Shown here: one piece after another, positions 28,162 through 37,259 of the stretch
How positions within the stretch are numbered: position 1 is the stretch's first letter
Layout of the letters: each line of letters starts with the position of its first letter
Source of the DNA: Marinobacter sp. HL-58
GTDB taxonomy: Bacteria; Pseudomonadota; Gammaproteobacteria; Pseudomonadales; Oleiphilaceae
Reading direction: 5' to 3'
NCBI RefSeq assembly: GCF_001314605.1
Contig: NZ_LIHP01000011.1
Span: forward strand, 1-64,000
Length of the DNA: 64,000 nucleotides
Notes under the pieces: generated by a model
Databases searched by the model: none
What the model saw: the letters and a program-made list of their open reading frames with translations, nothing else
Told to the model about the DNA's origin: nothing
Program-made: the position numbers and the translations under genes

Positions 28162-29568
28162 ATGCCTCGCATTCTGATCGTAGAAGATGAAGAGATAATC
28201 CGTTCAGCGGTCCGCAAGCTGCTCACCCATGCCGGCTATGACGTCGCCGACGCGGGATCGGTCGAGGAAGCTGAAGACCACGACCCCACCCGCTTTGACC
28301 TGATCATTTCCGACCTGCGGCTGCCCGGTGCACCGGGCACCGAGCTGATCAAGCGCGCACCCAACACCCCGGTGCTGATCATGACCAGCTATGCCAGCCT
28401 GCGCTCCGCCGTGGACTCCATGAAAATGGGAGCGGTGGAATACATCGCCAAGCCGTTCGATCACGACGAAATGCTGGAAGCGGTGGAAGGGATTCTCGAC
28501 AGGCAGACACGGAGCGCCGGCGTGGCTGTCGACACAACCGAGCGCACCCCCGCAGGCAGCCACCCGGACAGCGATCCGGCAGCGATCATGTACGGCCACT
28601 GCGACGCCATGCAGAAGGTATTCACTCTGATCCGCAAGGTGGCCCCCACCGAGACCACGGTGCTGATCCAGGGTGAGTCCGGCACCGGCAAAGAGCTGGC
28701 CGCCAGGGCTCTGCACCTGATGAGCCCCCGCGCTGCCCGCCCGCTGATTTCAGTTAACTGTGCGGCCATTCCGGAAAGCCTGATCGAGTCAGAGCTGTTC
28801 GGCCACGAGAAAGGCTCTTTCACCGGTGCCGTTTCCGCACGCACCGGCCTGATCGAGGCGGCAGACGGCGGCAGCCTTTTCCTGGATGAAATCGGTGAAT
28901 TACCCGCTGAAGCCCAGGCCCGCCTGCTGCGGGTGCTGCAGGAGGGGGAAATCCGCAAAGTGGGCTCCACCCAGAGCCGACAGGTGGATGTGCGCATGAT
29001 TGCCGCAACCCACCGTAACCTCAAGGCCATGACCCGCACTGGTGAATTCCGGGAGGACCTGTTCTACCGCCTCAACGTGATGCAGGTACGCATCCCCCCC
29101 CTGCGGGAGCGCCAGGGTGACATTCTGGGACTGGCCCAGCGCTTCCTGAAGCGTCAGGGCGAGAAAATGGGCAAACCCGATCTGAACCTGACACCAGAGG
29201 CCATGCGGGCCCTGGAAAGGCACCGCTGGCCCGGCAACGTCAGGGAGCTGGAAAACGCGATCGAGCGGGCCACCATCCTGTGCGACAACGACCTGATCAC
29301 CCCGTCCCTTCTGGACCTGGATGGCGAAGGTGGCGACGTCAACATTCCGGAATCCCTGGTGGAAGGGGATAACGAGCAGACCCTCTCGCGGGATGCGGAA
29401 GCCACCAGCGACCTGTCCCTGGAGGACTATTTCCAGCACTTTGTACTGGAAAACCAGGACCGTATGAGCGAAACAGAGCTTGCCCAGAAACTCGGCATCA
29501 GCCGGAAGTCCCTTTGGGAGCGGCGCCAGCGCCTGGGGATACCCCGCAAGAAAAGTTCGGGTAACTGA
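28162..29568 (+). CDS. cbrB: Sigma-54 response regulator CbrB
   Basis: NtrC-family activator paired with CbrA. The 468-residue product has an N-terminal receiver with phosphorylation site D51 ([10 protein letters not shown]), an AAA+ domain with Walker A GESGTGKE, the sigma-54 contact loop as GSFTGA (serine instead of the usual alanine) and Walker B FLDEIGEL, and a Fis-type helix-turn-helix (about 440-462). It lies 7 bp after cbrA. Its likely target, a sigma-54-driven small RNA with an upstream inverted-repeat array, lies directly downstream. Confidence 0.95.
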   Translation: MPRILIVEDEEIIRSAVRKLLTHAGYDVADAGSVEEAEDHDPTRFDLIISDLRLPGAPGTELIKRAPNTPVLIMTSYASLRSAVDSMKMGAVEYIAKPFDHDEMLEAVEGILDRQTRSAGVAVDTTERTPAGSHPDSDPAAIMYGHCDAMQKVFTLIRKVAPTETTVLIQGESGTGKELAARALHLMSPRAARPLISVNCAAIPESLIESELFGHEKGSFTGAVSARTGLIEAADGGSLFLDEIGELPAEAQARLLRVLQEGEIRKVGSTQSRQVDVRMIAATHRNLKAMTRTGEFREDLFYRLNVMQVRIPPLRERQGDILGLAQRFLKRQGEKMGKPDLNLTPEAMRALERHRWPGNVRELENAIERATILCDNDLITPSLLDLDGEGGDVNIPESLVEGDNEQTLSRDAEATSDLSLEDYFQHFVLENQDRMSETELAQKLGISRKSLWERRQRLGIPRKKSSGN

Positions 29569-29592
29569 CTACACTCCGGCGGGGGCCAACAG

Positions 29593-29683
29593 TGTTACCG
29601 GGAAAGTGTGAACCTGGGCTCATTTGTTACCCCGTGTTCCTCACGGTAACACCCCCGATCTAAAAAACGAGCGATCAGTAACA
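29593..29683 (+). promoter_or_regulatory. Symmetric CbrB-type enhancer array
   Basis: Four exact half sites: TGTTAC at 29593-29598 and 29625-29630, then GTAACA at 29646-29651 and 29678-29683. Start-to-start spacings are 32, 21 and 32 bp, so the whole array is a palindrome centred near 29638 with half sites about 2 or 3 helical turns apart. TGTTAC/GTAACA inverted pairs are the reported CbrB sites at Pseudomonas crcZ promoters. The array ends 75 bp upstream of the sigma-54 promoter, a normal enhancer distance. Confidence 0.8.
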
Positions 29684-29757
29684 CTCCGGACTTATACGTA
29701 CTCCTCCAGCAAGATTGCAAAATACTAACTCACTGTTAATAAAGACTTTTCAAAAAC

Positions 29758-29773
29758 TGGCACACGGACTGCA
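29758..29773 (+). promoter_or_regulatory. Sigma-54 promoter of the CrcZ-like RNA
   Basis: TGGCACACGGACTGCA has the invariant -24 GG (29759-29760) and -12 GC (29771-29772) separated by exactly 10 bases, close to the TGGCAC-N5-TTGCA consensus. It predicts a transcript start near 29784. It follows the four-half-site array and precedes the CA-motif-rich region. Confidence 0.88.
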
Positions 29774-29783
29774 CTCTATAGGG

Positions 29784-30165
29784 CGCACAACAACAAAAAC
29801 AACAGTGATACGCAGCGCCAACAACAAGAACAAAAAGCTGTAGAAGACGTTCGGTAACAAAAACAAAAACAGAACGTGAGCGAACTGAGTGTTTTGGGTA
29901 CTTTGCTTTTTAGTGGTCCCACGGCACGTGCGGGTTGTAGATGTGGAGAAGAATCGTCAACAGACGGCACAGCATTTACCTCAAAACCTGCCCGATGTCT
30001 CTGACTGCTCTGTGTATTCAAAGCTTTCCGTTTGCACTACTGAGATCCCTGTATTTGGGGATTGACAGTGGGGTAGAAAAACGAAGAAAAATCCCGGTAA
30101 CAACAAAAACAATGCAGATCGTCAACGCTTTCAGGGCGGGTTCGTGAAAACGGATCCGCCTTTTG
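29784..30165 (+). ncRNA. crcZ: CrcZ-like small RNA (Hfq/Crc decoy)
   Basis: Predicted about 380-nt regulatory RNA between cbrB and pcnB, the exact location of crcZ in Pseudomonas (about 400 nt there). Four A-rich CA-motif clusters (AAnAAnAA type) lie at 29787-29804, 29819-29836, 29856-29871 and 30099-30112. Such motifs bind the Hfq/Crc complex, so CrcZ titrates it and relieves catabolite repression. A sigma-54 promoter precedes it and a T-tailed hairpin (30135-30164) closes it. No conserved protein frame is present. crc and hfq are not in the window. Confidence 0.85.
30135..30164 (+). terminator. Terminator of the CrcZ-like RNA
   Basis: GGCGG (30135-30139) pairs with CCGCC (30156-30160). The stem extends inwards through five more pairs, two of them G-U, to a TGAAAA loop, and TTTT follows. 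It lies about 380 nt after the predicted sigma-54 start and 140 bp before pcnB. Confidence 0.8.
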
Positions 30166-30306
30166 ATTATCTGGCCCACCGGTTTTCCAACCGGGCCACA
30201 TCTGCCCTCTGCAAGCAGTTTTCGCGCCCTTATGGCCGCCAGACGTGTGCAAATCCCGCCCAAACCGTTAAACTCTCGCTTTTGCTCATCGCAATAACGG
30301 AATTCA

Positions 30307-31650
30307 ATGCTTAAACGACTGTTGTCATACGTTTCAGGAAACGGGAAGAAAAAACCCCGCACCTACCAGCGTCGGGAGATCCCCCGGGACCAGCACAATG
30401 TCTCCCGCTCGGCCATCAGCGAGCCGGCCAAGAAAGTCCTCAGCCGCCTGAATAACGCTGGCTATGAGGCCTACCTGGTGGGCGGCGGTGTTCGCGACAT
30501 TCTGCTTGGCGGCAAGCCCAAGGATTTTGATATCGCCACCAACGCCACGCCGGAAGAAGTCCACGACCTGTTCCGGAATTCGCGGCTGATCGGACGGCGC
30601 TTCCGGATTGTCCACGTTCTGTTCGGCCGCGAAGTCATCGAAGTGACCACCTTCCGGGGCAACGCCGCTGATGCGGACGAGGAGGACGATGATGACGACC
30701 GCAGAACCAGCGAACACGGCCTGTTGTTGCGGGATAACGTCTACGGCAGCCAGGAAGAAGACGCCCTGCGCCGGGACTTTACCGTCAACGCCCTGTATTA
30801 CTGCATCCGCGACTTTACCGTGGTGGACTTCGCCAACGGTATTGAAGACCTGAAAAACCGCCAGATGCGCCTGATTGGTGACCCGGAGACCCGTTACCGG
30901 GAGGACCCGGTCCGCATGCTTCGCGCGGTGCGGTTCGCCGCCAAACTCGGCTTTGATATCGAGCCGGAAACCGAGGCCCCGATCCGGGAGCTGGCGCCGC
31001 TGCTGACCCACATTCCTCCGGCCCGGTTGTTCGAAGAAGTCCTGAAACTGTTTTCCGCCGGGCACGGCGAGGCGACCTACGATCTTCTCAGCGAATACAA
31101 CCTGCTGGCCCCGCTTTTCCCGGAAACGGTACAGGCCATCAACAACGGCGAGCCGGATGAGCTGATCCGCCAGGCACTGCGCAACACCGACGCCCGTATT
31201 GCCAAAGGCAAGTCCGTTACCCCCTACTTCCTGTTTGCAGCTATGCTCTGGCCGGCGCTTCAGGCGGAATGGCGCAAACGCCAGGATAACGGTGAGCCGG
31301 TGCAGCCGGCATTGCACCAGTCCATCGCCAAGGTTATTGGCCGGCAGGTGCAGGCCACTTCGATTCCCAAGCGTTTCTCCGGGCCCATGAAGGAAATCTG
31401 GGAACTGCAGATGCGCCTGCCCAGACGCCAGGGTAAACGGGCATTCGTCACCATGTCCCACCCGCGTTTCCGTGCCGCCTACGATTTCCTGCTGGTGCGG
31501 GAAGAGTCCGGTGAGATAGAGCCGGGCCTGGGCCAGTGGTGGACCGAGTTCCAGGAAACCGACGAACGCGGTCAGGAGCGCATGCTGACGCAACTGGGCA
31601 GTGATCGCCCCAGGAAGCGCCGCCGCAAGAAGCCTGCAAAAAAGGCCTGA
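30307..31650 (+). CDS. pcnB: Poly(A) polymerase I
   Basis: Adds poly(A) tails to RNA and so promotes decay. The 447-residue product has the class II nucleotidyltransferase core (about 40-200) with GGGVRDILLGGKPKDFDIAT containing the catalytic DxD, RRDFTVNALYY, and RNA-binding helices; the C-terminus is very basic (RPRKRRRKKPAKKA). An acidic run of D/E near residues 122-131 lies in a loop. It follows the CrcZ-like RNA as in Pseudomonas and is followed by folK after one base. Confidence 0.96.
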   Translation: MLKRLLSYVSGNGKKKPRTYQRREIPRDQHNVSRSAISEPAKKVLSRLNNAGYEAYLVGGGVRDILLGGKPKDFDIATNATPEEVHDLFRNSRLIGRRFRIVHVLFGREVIEVTTFRGNAADADEEDDDDDRRTSEHGLLLRDNVYGSQEEDALRRDFTVNALYYCIRDFTVVDFANGIEDLKNRQMRLIGDPETRYREDPVRMLRAVRFAAKLGFDIEPETEAPIRELAPLLTHIPPARLFEEVLKLFSAGHGEATYDLLSEYNLLAPLFPETVQAINNGEPDELIRQALRNTDARIAKGKSVTPYFLFAAMLWPALQAEWRKRQDNGEPVQPALHQSIAKVIGRQVQATSIPKRFSGPMKEIWELQMRLPRRQGKRAFVTMSHPRFRAAYDFLLVREESGEIEPGLGQWWTEFQETDERGQERMLTQLGSDRPRKRRRKKPAKKA

Positions 31651-31651
31651 C

Positions 31652-32167
31652 ATGACAGCCACGGACGCCTTTGTCGGGCTTGGCAGCAACATGGCAGATC
31701 CGTCTGCACAACTGGCCGGCGCCGTGGCCCGGCTGGCGGCGTTGCCCGGAACCACGCTGCTGGCGCAGTCACCGTTTTATCGCAGCAAACCGGTGGGCCC
31801 CCAGGACCAGCCCGACTTCGTCAACGGTGTCGTCTGGCTGAGCACGGAGCTTACCGCCCTGGAACTGCTGGACCAGCTGCAGGCCATCGAACAGGCCCAT
31901 GGCCGCGAACGAACACAGCACTGGGGCCCGCGAACACTGGATCTGGACTTGCTGCTCTACGGCGACGAAACCATCTCCGAAGAACGCCTGACGGTTCCCC
32001 ACGCCGAACTGGCCAATCGCGACTTCGTACTTCAGCCGCTGCTTGATCTGGATCCGCATCGGCGCCTGCCGGACGGCCGCAGCCTCGCGCACCTGAGGCA
32101 ACACTGCCCGGACAACAGCCTGCAGAAACTCAACCCGGTGGCACGAACGCCCTTTCCGCCCGGCTGA
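31652..32167 (+). CDS. folK: 6-hydroxymethyl-7,8-dihydropterin pyrophosphokinase (copy 1)
   Basis: Folate-pathway kinase that transfers pyrophosphate from ATP to hydroxymethyl-dihydropterin. The 171-residue product has the VGLGSN start, FVNGVV and the signature GPRTLDLDLLLYGD. The ATG at 31652 lies one base after the pcnB stop with AAGG upstream. It is in the pcnB-folK-panB order of Pseudomonas and is the more canonical of two folK-like genes in the window. A hairpin (GGTGTGC...GCACACC, 32180-32207, no T-run) follows before panB. Confidence 0.95.
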   Translation: MTATDAFVGLGSNMADPSAQLAGAVARLAALPGTTLLAQSPFYRSKPVGPQDQPDFVNGVVWLSTELTALELLDQLQAIEQAHGRERTQHWGPRTLDLDLLLYGDETISEERLTVPHAELANRDFVLQPLLDLDPHRRLPDGRSLAHLRQHCPDNSLQKLNPVARTPFPPG

Positions 32168-32285
32168 TACCATTGGCTCGGTGTGCGGCTATTGCCTCAG
32201 GCACACCCCCGGATTACCCTAAAGGCCTGAATGCCGGCATACCCCCGGCCCGGCCTGGCCCATCCACCCACAAGGCAAGGATTCT

Positions 32286-33080
32286 ATGGCTGTTACCATC
32301 AATACCCTGCGGGATTACAAGCAGAAGGGCGAAGCCTTCTCTGTGCTGACATCCTACGATGCCACGTTTGCCCAGATCGTGAGCGAAGCTGGCGTTGACG
32401 TTATCCTGATTGGCGACTCCCTGGGCATGGTACTCCAGGGGCACGACAGCACCCTGCCCGTTACCATGGACCAGATGGTGTATCACGTGTCGTCTGTCGC
32501 CAAGGGCAATCGCGGATCACTGATCATGGCTGACATGCCGTTCATGACTTACGGCACCACGGAAGCCGCCCTGGAGAATGCAGCCGAACTGATGCGTGCC
32601 GGTGCCCACATGGTCAAGCTCGAAGGCACCGACTGGATGAAGGACACCATCCATGCCCTCAGTGAACGGGGCGTTCCGGTGTGCGCCCATCTTGGCCTGA
32701 CCCCACAGTTCGTCAACAAGTTTGGCGGCTACAAGGTGCAGGGGCGCGATGAAAAGCATGCGGAACTGATGATCGAACACGCCTGTGAACTGGTTGCCGC
32801 CGGCGCCGACGTCATCCTGCTGGAGTGCGTACCCGCCCCGCTGGCCGCCCGCATCACCCAGGCCGTGCAGGCGCCTGTAATCGGCATCGGCGCCGGTGCC
32901 GATACCGACGGCCAGGTACTGGTTGTCCACGATATGCTGGGCATGACCACCGGCCGCAAGCCGCGCTTTGTGAAGGATTTCCTGGCGGAATCCGGATCCG
33001 TCAAGGGTGCTATCGAAGCCTACGTGGCCGCTGTTCGCGACCGATCATTCCCCGCCGAGGAGCATACGTTCAAGGCATGA
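32286..33080 (+). CDS. panB: 3-methyl-2-oxobutanoate hydroxymethyltransferase
   Basis: First committed step of pantothenate synthesis: transfers a hydroxymethyl group from methylene-tetrahydrofolate to ketoisovalerate, giving ketopantoate. The 264-residue TIM barrel has [21 protein letters not shown] with metal-binding D, and the late catalytic VPAPLA region. It overlaps panC by 4 bp (ATGA). The folate-making folK just upstream fits its cofactor need. Confidence 0.97.
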   Translation: MAVTINTLRDYKQKGEAFSVLTSYDATFAQIVSEAGVDVILIGDSLGMVLQGHDSTLPVTMDQMVYHVSSVAKGNRGSLIMADMPFMTYGTTEAALENAAELMRAGAHMVKLEGTDWMKDTIHALSERGVPVCAHLGLTPQFVNKFGGYKVQGRDEKHAELMIEHACELVAAGADVILLECVPAPLAARITQAVQAPVIGIGAGADTDGQVLVVHDMLGMTTGRKPRFVKDFLAESGSVKGAIEAYVAAVRDRSFPAEEHTFKA

Positions 33081-33925
33081 GAACCGTCCATACGCTCAAA
33101 GAACTCCGCGCCATGCTTCGCAGCCATCGCCAGCAGGGCAAACGTATCGGGCTGGTACCCACCATGGGTAACCTGCACGAGGGCCACATCTCGCTGGTCA
33201 GAAAAGCCCGCGAGGCCGCAGATATCGTGGTCACCAGTATTTTCGTGAACCCCATGCAGTTTGGTGCAACCGAAGATCTGGATACCTATCCACGCACCTT
33301 GCTCGAAGACCAGGAACGCTTGGAAGAAGCCGGCAGCACGCTGGTGTTCGCCCCTTCCAACGAGGAAATCTATCCCCAGGGTCTGGCACGGCATACCCGC
33401 GTTATCGTGCCCGAGGTCAGTGAAGGCCATTGTGGCGCGAGCCGGCCGGGGCATTTTGAGGGCGTGGCAACGGTCGTCACCATGCTGTTCAATATGGTGC
33501 AACCCGATATCGCCGTGTTCGGAGAGAAGGATTACCAGCAACTGGCTGTTATCCGGAAGCTCACGCGGGATCTGATGATACCGGTTGAAGTCATCGGCAG
33601 CCCCACCATCCGCGAAGACGACGGGCTGGCCAAGAGCTCCCGCAATGGCTTCCTCACCGAGGATGAACGGGCCATCGCCCCCATTGTCTATCGCACCCTC
33701 AAGAACACGGCGGAACAGATCCGCAATGGCCGCAGCGATTTTTCAGCGCTGGAGCGGGAAGCCACTGAAGCCCTTAGCGAAGCCGGCCTGCGACCGGATT
33801 ACTTCAACATCGCCAACAGCCTGACTCTCAAGCCGGCAAGCGCCGACGATACCGAGCTGACCCTGTTGGCGGCTGCGTTTCTGGGCACCACGCGGCTGAT
33901 CGACAATCTGTCTGTAACCCGATAA
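33077..33925 (+). CDS. panC: Pantothenate synthetase
   Basis: ATP-dependent joining of pantoate and beta-alanine. The 282-residue product has the HIGH-like [10 protein letters not shown] and KSSRN motifs of the nucleotidyltransferase family. The start at 33077 overlaps the panB stop. The frame is open well into panB, but family similarity begins at this ATG. panD, which makes beta-alanine and follows panC in Pseudomonas, is not here: pgi follows after 26 bp. Confidence 0.97.
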   Translation: MRTVHTLKELRAMLRSHRQQGKRIGLVPTMGNLHEGHISLVRKAREAADIVVTSIFVNPMQFGATEDLDTYPRTLLEDQERLEEAGSTLVFAPSNEEIYPQGLARHTRVIVPEVSEGHCGASRPGHFEGVATVVTMLFNMVQPDIAVFGEKDYQQLAVIRKLTRDLMIPVEVIGSPTIREDDGLAKSSRNGFLTEDERAIAPIVYRTLKNTAEQIRNGRSDFSALEREATEALSEAGLRPDYFNIANSLTLKPASADDTELTLLAAAFLGTTRLIDNLSVTR

Positions 33926-33951
33926 CCAAAACTGTCAGAAAGGATTCCATT

Positions 33952-35616
33952 ATGTCCAAGGGCTCTGCTCCACTCACCAGCCGGCCCGAGTGGCAGGCAC
34001 TGACGAGCCATCAGGCGGAACTGGAAAACACTCACATGCGGGACCTGTTTCGCAATGACCCTGACCGGGCCGACCGCTTTTTCATCAGCGGAGGTGGCCT
34101 GTCTCTGGACTATTCCCGCAATCGCATGACCGACAAAACCATGACCGGGCTGATGGCGCTGGCCAGAAGCTGTGGGGTGCCGGAACGCATCGAGGCCATG
34201 TTCCGCGGTGACGTCATCAACGTCACGGAAAAGCGCCCGGCATTGCATGTTGCCCTGAGGGACACCAGCGGCGACCCCCTCCTCGTGGATGGCACCAACA
34301 TCACGCCGGAAGTGGAAACCACCCTGAACCGCATGGCACAGTTCGTGGACGACGTGCTCAGCAGGCGCTGGCTGGGCCATACCGGTAAGGCCTTTACCGA
34401 TGTAGTGAGCATTGGCATTGGCGGCTCCTTCCTTGGCCCCAAGCTGGTGTCCGAGGCTCTTCGCCCTTACTGGCACGGCCAGTTGAACTGCCACTATGTG
34501 GCCAACATTGATGGTACCCAGATTGCCGAGGTGCTGCGCCGGGTCAATCCGGAAACCACCCTGTTCCTGATCCAGTCCAAATCCTTCCGTACCCAGGAAA
34601 CCCTCGAGAACAGCAAGGTGGCCAGGGACTGGTTCCTGGAAAACGGGGGCAGCGGGGACCAGATCGGCAGGCACTTTGTGGCGGTCACCGCCAATACCCC
34701 GGAAGCCGTGGACTTCGGCATTTCCGAAGACAATATTTTCCCGATGTGGGACTGGGTAGGCGGGCGGTACTCGCTGTGGTCCGCCATCGGGCTGCCGGTG
34801 GCGCTGACCATCGGCATGAAGAATTTCCGGGCCCTGCTTGCCGGTGCCAACGCCATGGACCAGCACTTCCGTAACACGCCGCTGGAACAGAACCTGCCGG
34901 TGGTGATGGCCATGCTGGGCATCTGGTACAACAACTTCTGGGGCGCCGAAACCTATACCATCCTGCCCTACGATCACTACCTGCGCAGCCTGCCGGCACA
35001 CCTGCAGCAGCTGGACATGGAAAGCAACGGCAAGAGTGTCAGCCAGGATGGCAAAGCGCTGGACTATCAGACTGGCCCGGTGATCTGGGGCGGCGTTGGC
35101 GCCAACGGCCAGCACGCCTTCCATCAGCTGTTACATCAGGGTACCCGGCTGATTCCGGCTGATTTTATTATCCCGCTGGAAACCCACAACAAGGTGGCCA
35201 GCCACCACGTCACGCTGTTCGCCAATTGCCTGAGCCAGTCACGGGCGCTGATGTCGGGCAAGAACCTGGAGGAGGCGAAAGCGGAGCTGCAGGCCGAGGG
35301 CATGAGCGCTGAGGAAATCGACAAGCTGGCACCCCACAAGGTCATTCCCGGCAACAAGCCCAGCAATACCCTGCTGATGGACAAGTCGACCCCGGAGACG
35401 GTCGGTGCCCTGATCGCGCTCTATGAACACCGCACCTTTGTGCAGGGCATCATCTGGGATGTGGATTCGTTTGATCAGTGGGGGGTGGAACTGGGCAAAC
35501 AGATGGGCAAGGGCATCCTGGACCGCCTCACCGGGGACACTGAAGAGGGTTCCGAACCCAGTGACAGCTCAACGGACAACCTGATCCGGCTGTTCCGCTC
35601 ACACCATTCGTCCTGA
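33952..35616 (+). CDS. pgi: Glucose-6-phosphate isomerase
   Basis: Interconverts glucose-6-phosphate and fructose-6-phosphate. The 554-residue SIS-fold enzyme has the family signatures SIGIGGSFLGPKL, FLIQSKSFRTQETL, the active-site region VGGRYSLWSAIGLP and the late KVIPGNKPSNTL. A good ribosome site (AAAGGA) precedes the start. It is placed after panC, with panD missing relative to Pseudomonas. It converges on the second folK with a 15-bp gap. Confidence 0.98.
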   Translation: MSKGSAPLTSRPEWQALTSHQAELENTHMRDLFRNDPDRADRFFISGGGLSLDYSRNRMTDKTMTGLMALARSCGVPERIEAMFRGDVINVTEKRPALHVALRDTSGDPLLVDGTNITPEVETTLNRMAQFVDDVLSRRWLGHTGKAFTDVVSIGIGGSFLGPKLVSEALRPYWHGQLNCHYVANIDGTQIAEVLRRVNPETTLFLIQSKSFRTQETLENSKVARDWFLENGGSGDQIGRHFVAVTANTPEAVDFGISEDNIFPMWDWVGGRYSLWSAIGLPVALTIGMKNFRALLAGANAMDQHFRNTPLEQNLPVVMAMLGIWYNNFWGAETYTILPYDHYLRSLPAHLQQLDMESNGKSVSQDGKALDYQTGPVIWGGVGANGQHAFHQLLHQGTRLIPADFIIPLETHNKVASHHVTLFANCLSQSRALMSGKNLEEAKAELQAEGMSAEEIDKLAPHKVIPGNKPSNTLLMDKSTPETVGALIALYEHRTFVQGIIWDVDSFDQWGVELGKQMGKGILDRLTGDTEEGSEPSDSSTDNLIRLFRSHHSS

Positions 35617-35631
35617 GCAGACGTTGCAGGG

Positions 35632-36150
35632 TTACCTGGCAGCGGCCCGGGAAATCAGCCGCCCCTGCCAGGTGAAATCCACCGGCCAGAGCTTCTGGTC
35701 GCGGTCGTAGGCCTGCCAAAGCGCGTCGTAGCGCTTGCCACAGACCGGGTGAACATCGGCCGGCGCTATTTCCGCCAGGGGCAGCAGAACAAAGGCGTTC
35801 TTCAGAATCTCGCCCCGGGGCAGCTCCACGCCATCAATGCTGCCGATTTCCTCATCGTAGGTGAGGATATCAAGGTCCAGGGTTCGGGCGCTGAACCTGG
35901 GCACGTCCCGCCGCCGGCCGTTGTCTGCTTCCAGCTGCTTGAAGCAGGCCGACAGCTCCGCCACGGTCAGGCCCGTGTCGACACCCACCACCAGGTTGTA
36001 GAAGGGAGAGCCGTCAAAACCGACGGACTCGCTTTCGTACACCGAGGAAATCAGCAGTTCGTCAAACCAGGTGTCCAGCGCATCCAGGGCCGCCGTAATG
36101 TAGCGCTCACGGTCGATGTTGCTGCCGATACTGATATACACCCGCGCCAT
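35632..36150 (-). CDS. FolK-like pyrophosphokinase (copy 2)
   Basis: Second HPPK-family protein, 172 residues. It retains ISIGSNIDRERYI, FYNLVVGV and RTLDLDILTYDEE, so it is probably active on pterin. It is divergent from copy 1 and has a longer C-terminus. Its ATG shares the A of the folB stop (TGATG), so the two are translationally coupled. The folB-folK2 pair supplies consecutive steps (aldolase, pyrophosphokinase); whether both FolK copies serve folate or one has another pterin role is not visible. Confidence 0.88.
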   Translation of the reverse strand: MARVYISIGSNIDRERYITAALDALDTWFDELLISSVYESESVGFDGSPFYNLVVGVDTGLTVAELSACFKQLEADNGRRRDVPRFSARTLDLDILTYDEEIGSIDGVELPRGEILKNAFVLLPLAEIAPADVHPVCGKRYDALWQAYDRDQKLWPVDFTWQGRLISRAAAR

Positions 36151-36506
36151 CACAGGCTCCCCCGTTCAATCTTCACGCCAACCGCTGCGGCGGCCGGCAC
36201 TGCCCCGGGTTTGCGAAGGGTCAGCCTCAGCCAGCGCACGCCAAACTCTGCCTGCAGCAGCCCGGCAATGCCTTCGGCGGCGGTTTCCAGCAACTGCGGG
36301 CGAGCGCTTGCCAGATAGGCCGCAACCCGCTCGCTCACCCGGGCATAGTCCAGGGCGTCGCCAACGTCGTCCGAAGCCGCGGGCACCCGGTTGTCCCAGG
36401 CCATTTCCAGATCCACCAGCAGCCGCTGACTGACCTCCCGCTCCCAGTCGTACACGCCGATGATTGCCTCAACGGCCAGACCTTCGATCAGTACACTGTC
36501 TGTCAA
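36150..36506 (-). CDS. folB: Dihydroneopterin aldolase
   Basis: Cleaves dihydroneopterin to hydroxymethyl-dihydropterin. The 118-residue product has the FolB signatures VEAIIGVYDWERE with the catalytic glutamate, LDYARVSERV and the late LRKPGA with the catalytic lysine. It couples to the second folK and is divergent from plsY, the same folB/plsY/tsaD neighbourhood as in Pseudomonas and E. coli. Confidence 0.96.
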   Translation of the reverse strand: MTDSVLIEGLAVEAIIGVYDWEREVSQRLLVDLEMAWDNRVPAASDDVGDALDYARVSERVAAYLASARPQLLETAAEGIAGLLQAEFGVRWLRLTLRKPGAVPAAAAVGVKIERGSL

Positions 36507-36665
36507 CGGATCGATCTCCCGGGCTTACACTCTTTGCTGATTGAATAACGTACAGGCAGCGGATACTGTATAAATCCTGACCTGCTCTGTCGCGGGGCCG
36601 GCATTTTCTCATAAATGATCGGTGCGCGTCTTTGGGTCTTTACACTTTGCCGATGAACACCAACG

Positions 36666-37259
36666 ATGAGTTATCTGAGCGATCCGGTACTGACAGTTCT
36701 GCTCTGCGCCCTGGCTTACCTGGCCGGCTCGGTGCTGTTCGCGCTGCCGGTATGCCGCGCCTGGCGCCTGCCGGATCCGCGGGCCCTCGGCTCCGGCAAC
36801 CCCGGCGCCACCAATGTCTACCGCGCTGGCGGCTGGCCACCGGCGGCAGCCACCCTGCTCCTCGACGCCGCCAAAGGGTGGCTGCCGGTCTGGTTTGCCC
36901 ACCAGGCAGAGCTGTCCATTCTCTCCCAGGCCATGGTGGCCCTGTGCGCCGTCACCGGGCACATGATTCCGCTGTTCTATCGCTTCAAGGGTGGGAAAGG
37001 CGTGGCAACGGCCCTTGGGGCCGGGCTGGCGCTGGCACCGGCCACCACTCTGATGCTGGCCGCCATCTGGGCACTGGTGATGTGGCGCTGGAAAATATCG
37101 GCACTGGCGTCCATCGTCGCCATTGTCAGCGGCCCGATCATCAGCGCCCTGATCGAGCCGGACACCCTGCCCCTGTTTGGCCTGCTGGCCATCCTGATTG
37201 TGGTGCGGCACCGCAACAATCTGATCCGCATGGCCCAGGGCCGCGAGCCCGGCTTTTAG
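36666..37259 (+). CDS. plsY: Acyl-phosphate glycerol-3-phosphate acyltransferase
   Basis: Inner-membrane enzyme that acylates glycerol-3-phosphate from acyl-phosphate in phospholipid synthesis. The 197-residue product has about five helices and the PlsY motifs [20 protein letters not shown] and a late HRNNL loop. It overlaps the convergent tsaD by 4 bp at its 3' end (37256-37259). Confidence 0.96.
   Translation: MSYLSDPVLTVLLCALAYLAGSVLFALPVCRAWRLPDPRALGSGNPGATNVYRAGGWPPAAATLLLDAAKGWLPVWFAHQAELSILSQAMVALCAVTGHMIPLFYRFKGGKGVATALGAGLALAPATTLMLAAIWALVMWRWKISALASIVAIVSGPIISALIEPDTLPLFGLLAILIVVRHRNNLIRMAQGREPGF

Noticed and set aside
29776..30021. 81-codon minus-strand frame inside the CrcZ-like RNA
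   Set aside because: It is an antisense product of the CA-rich repeats, with low-complexity phenylalanine, serine and cysteine runs and no ribosome site.
32825..33076. Possible 84-residue N-terminal extension of PanC
   Set aside because: It overlaps conserved panB coding sequence and PanC similarity begins at the ATG that overlaps the panB stop.
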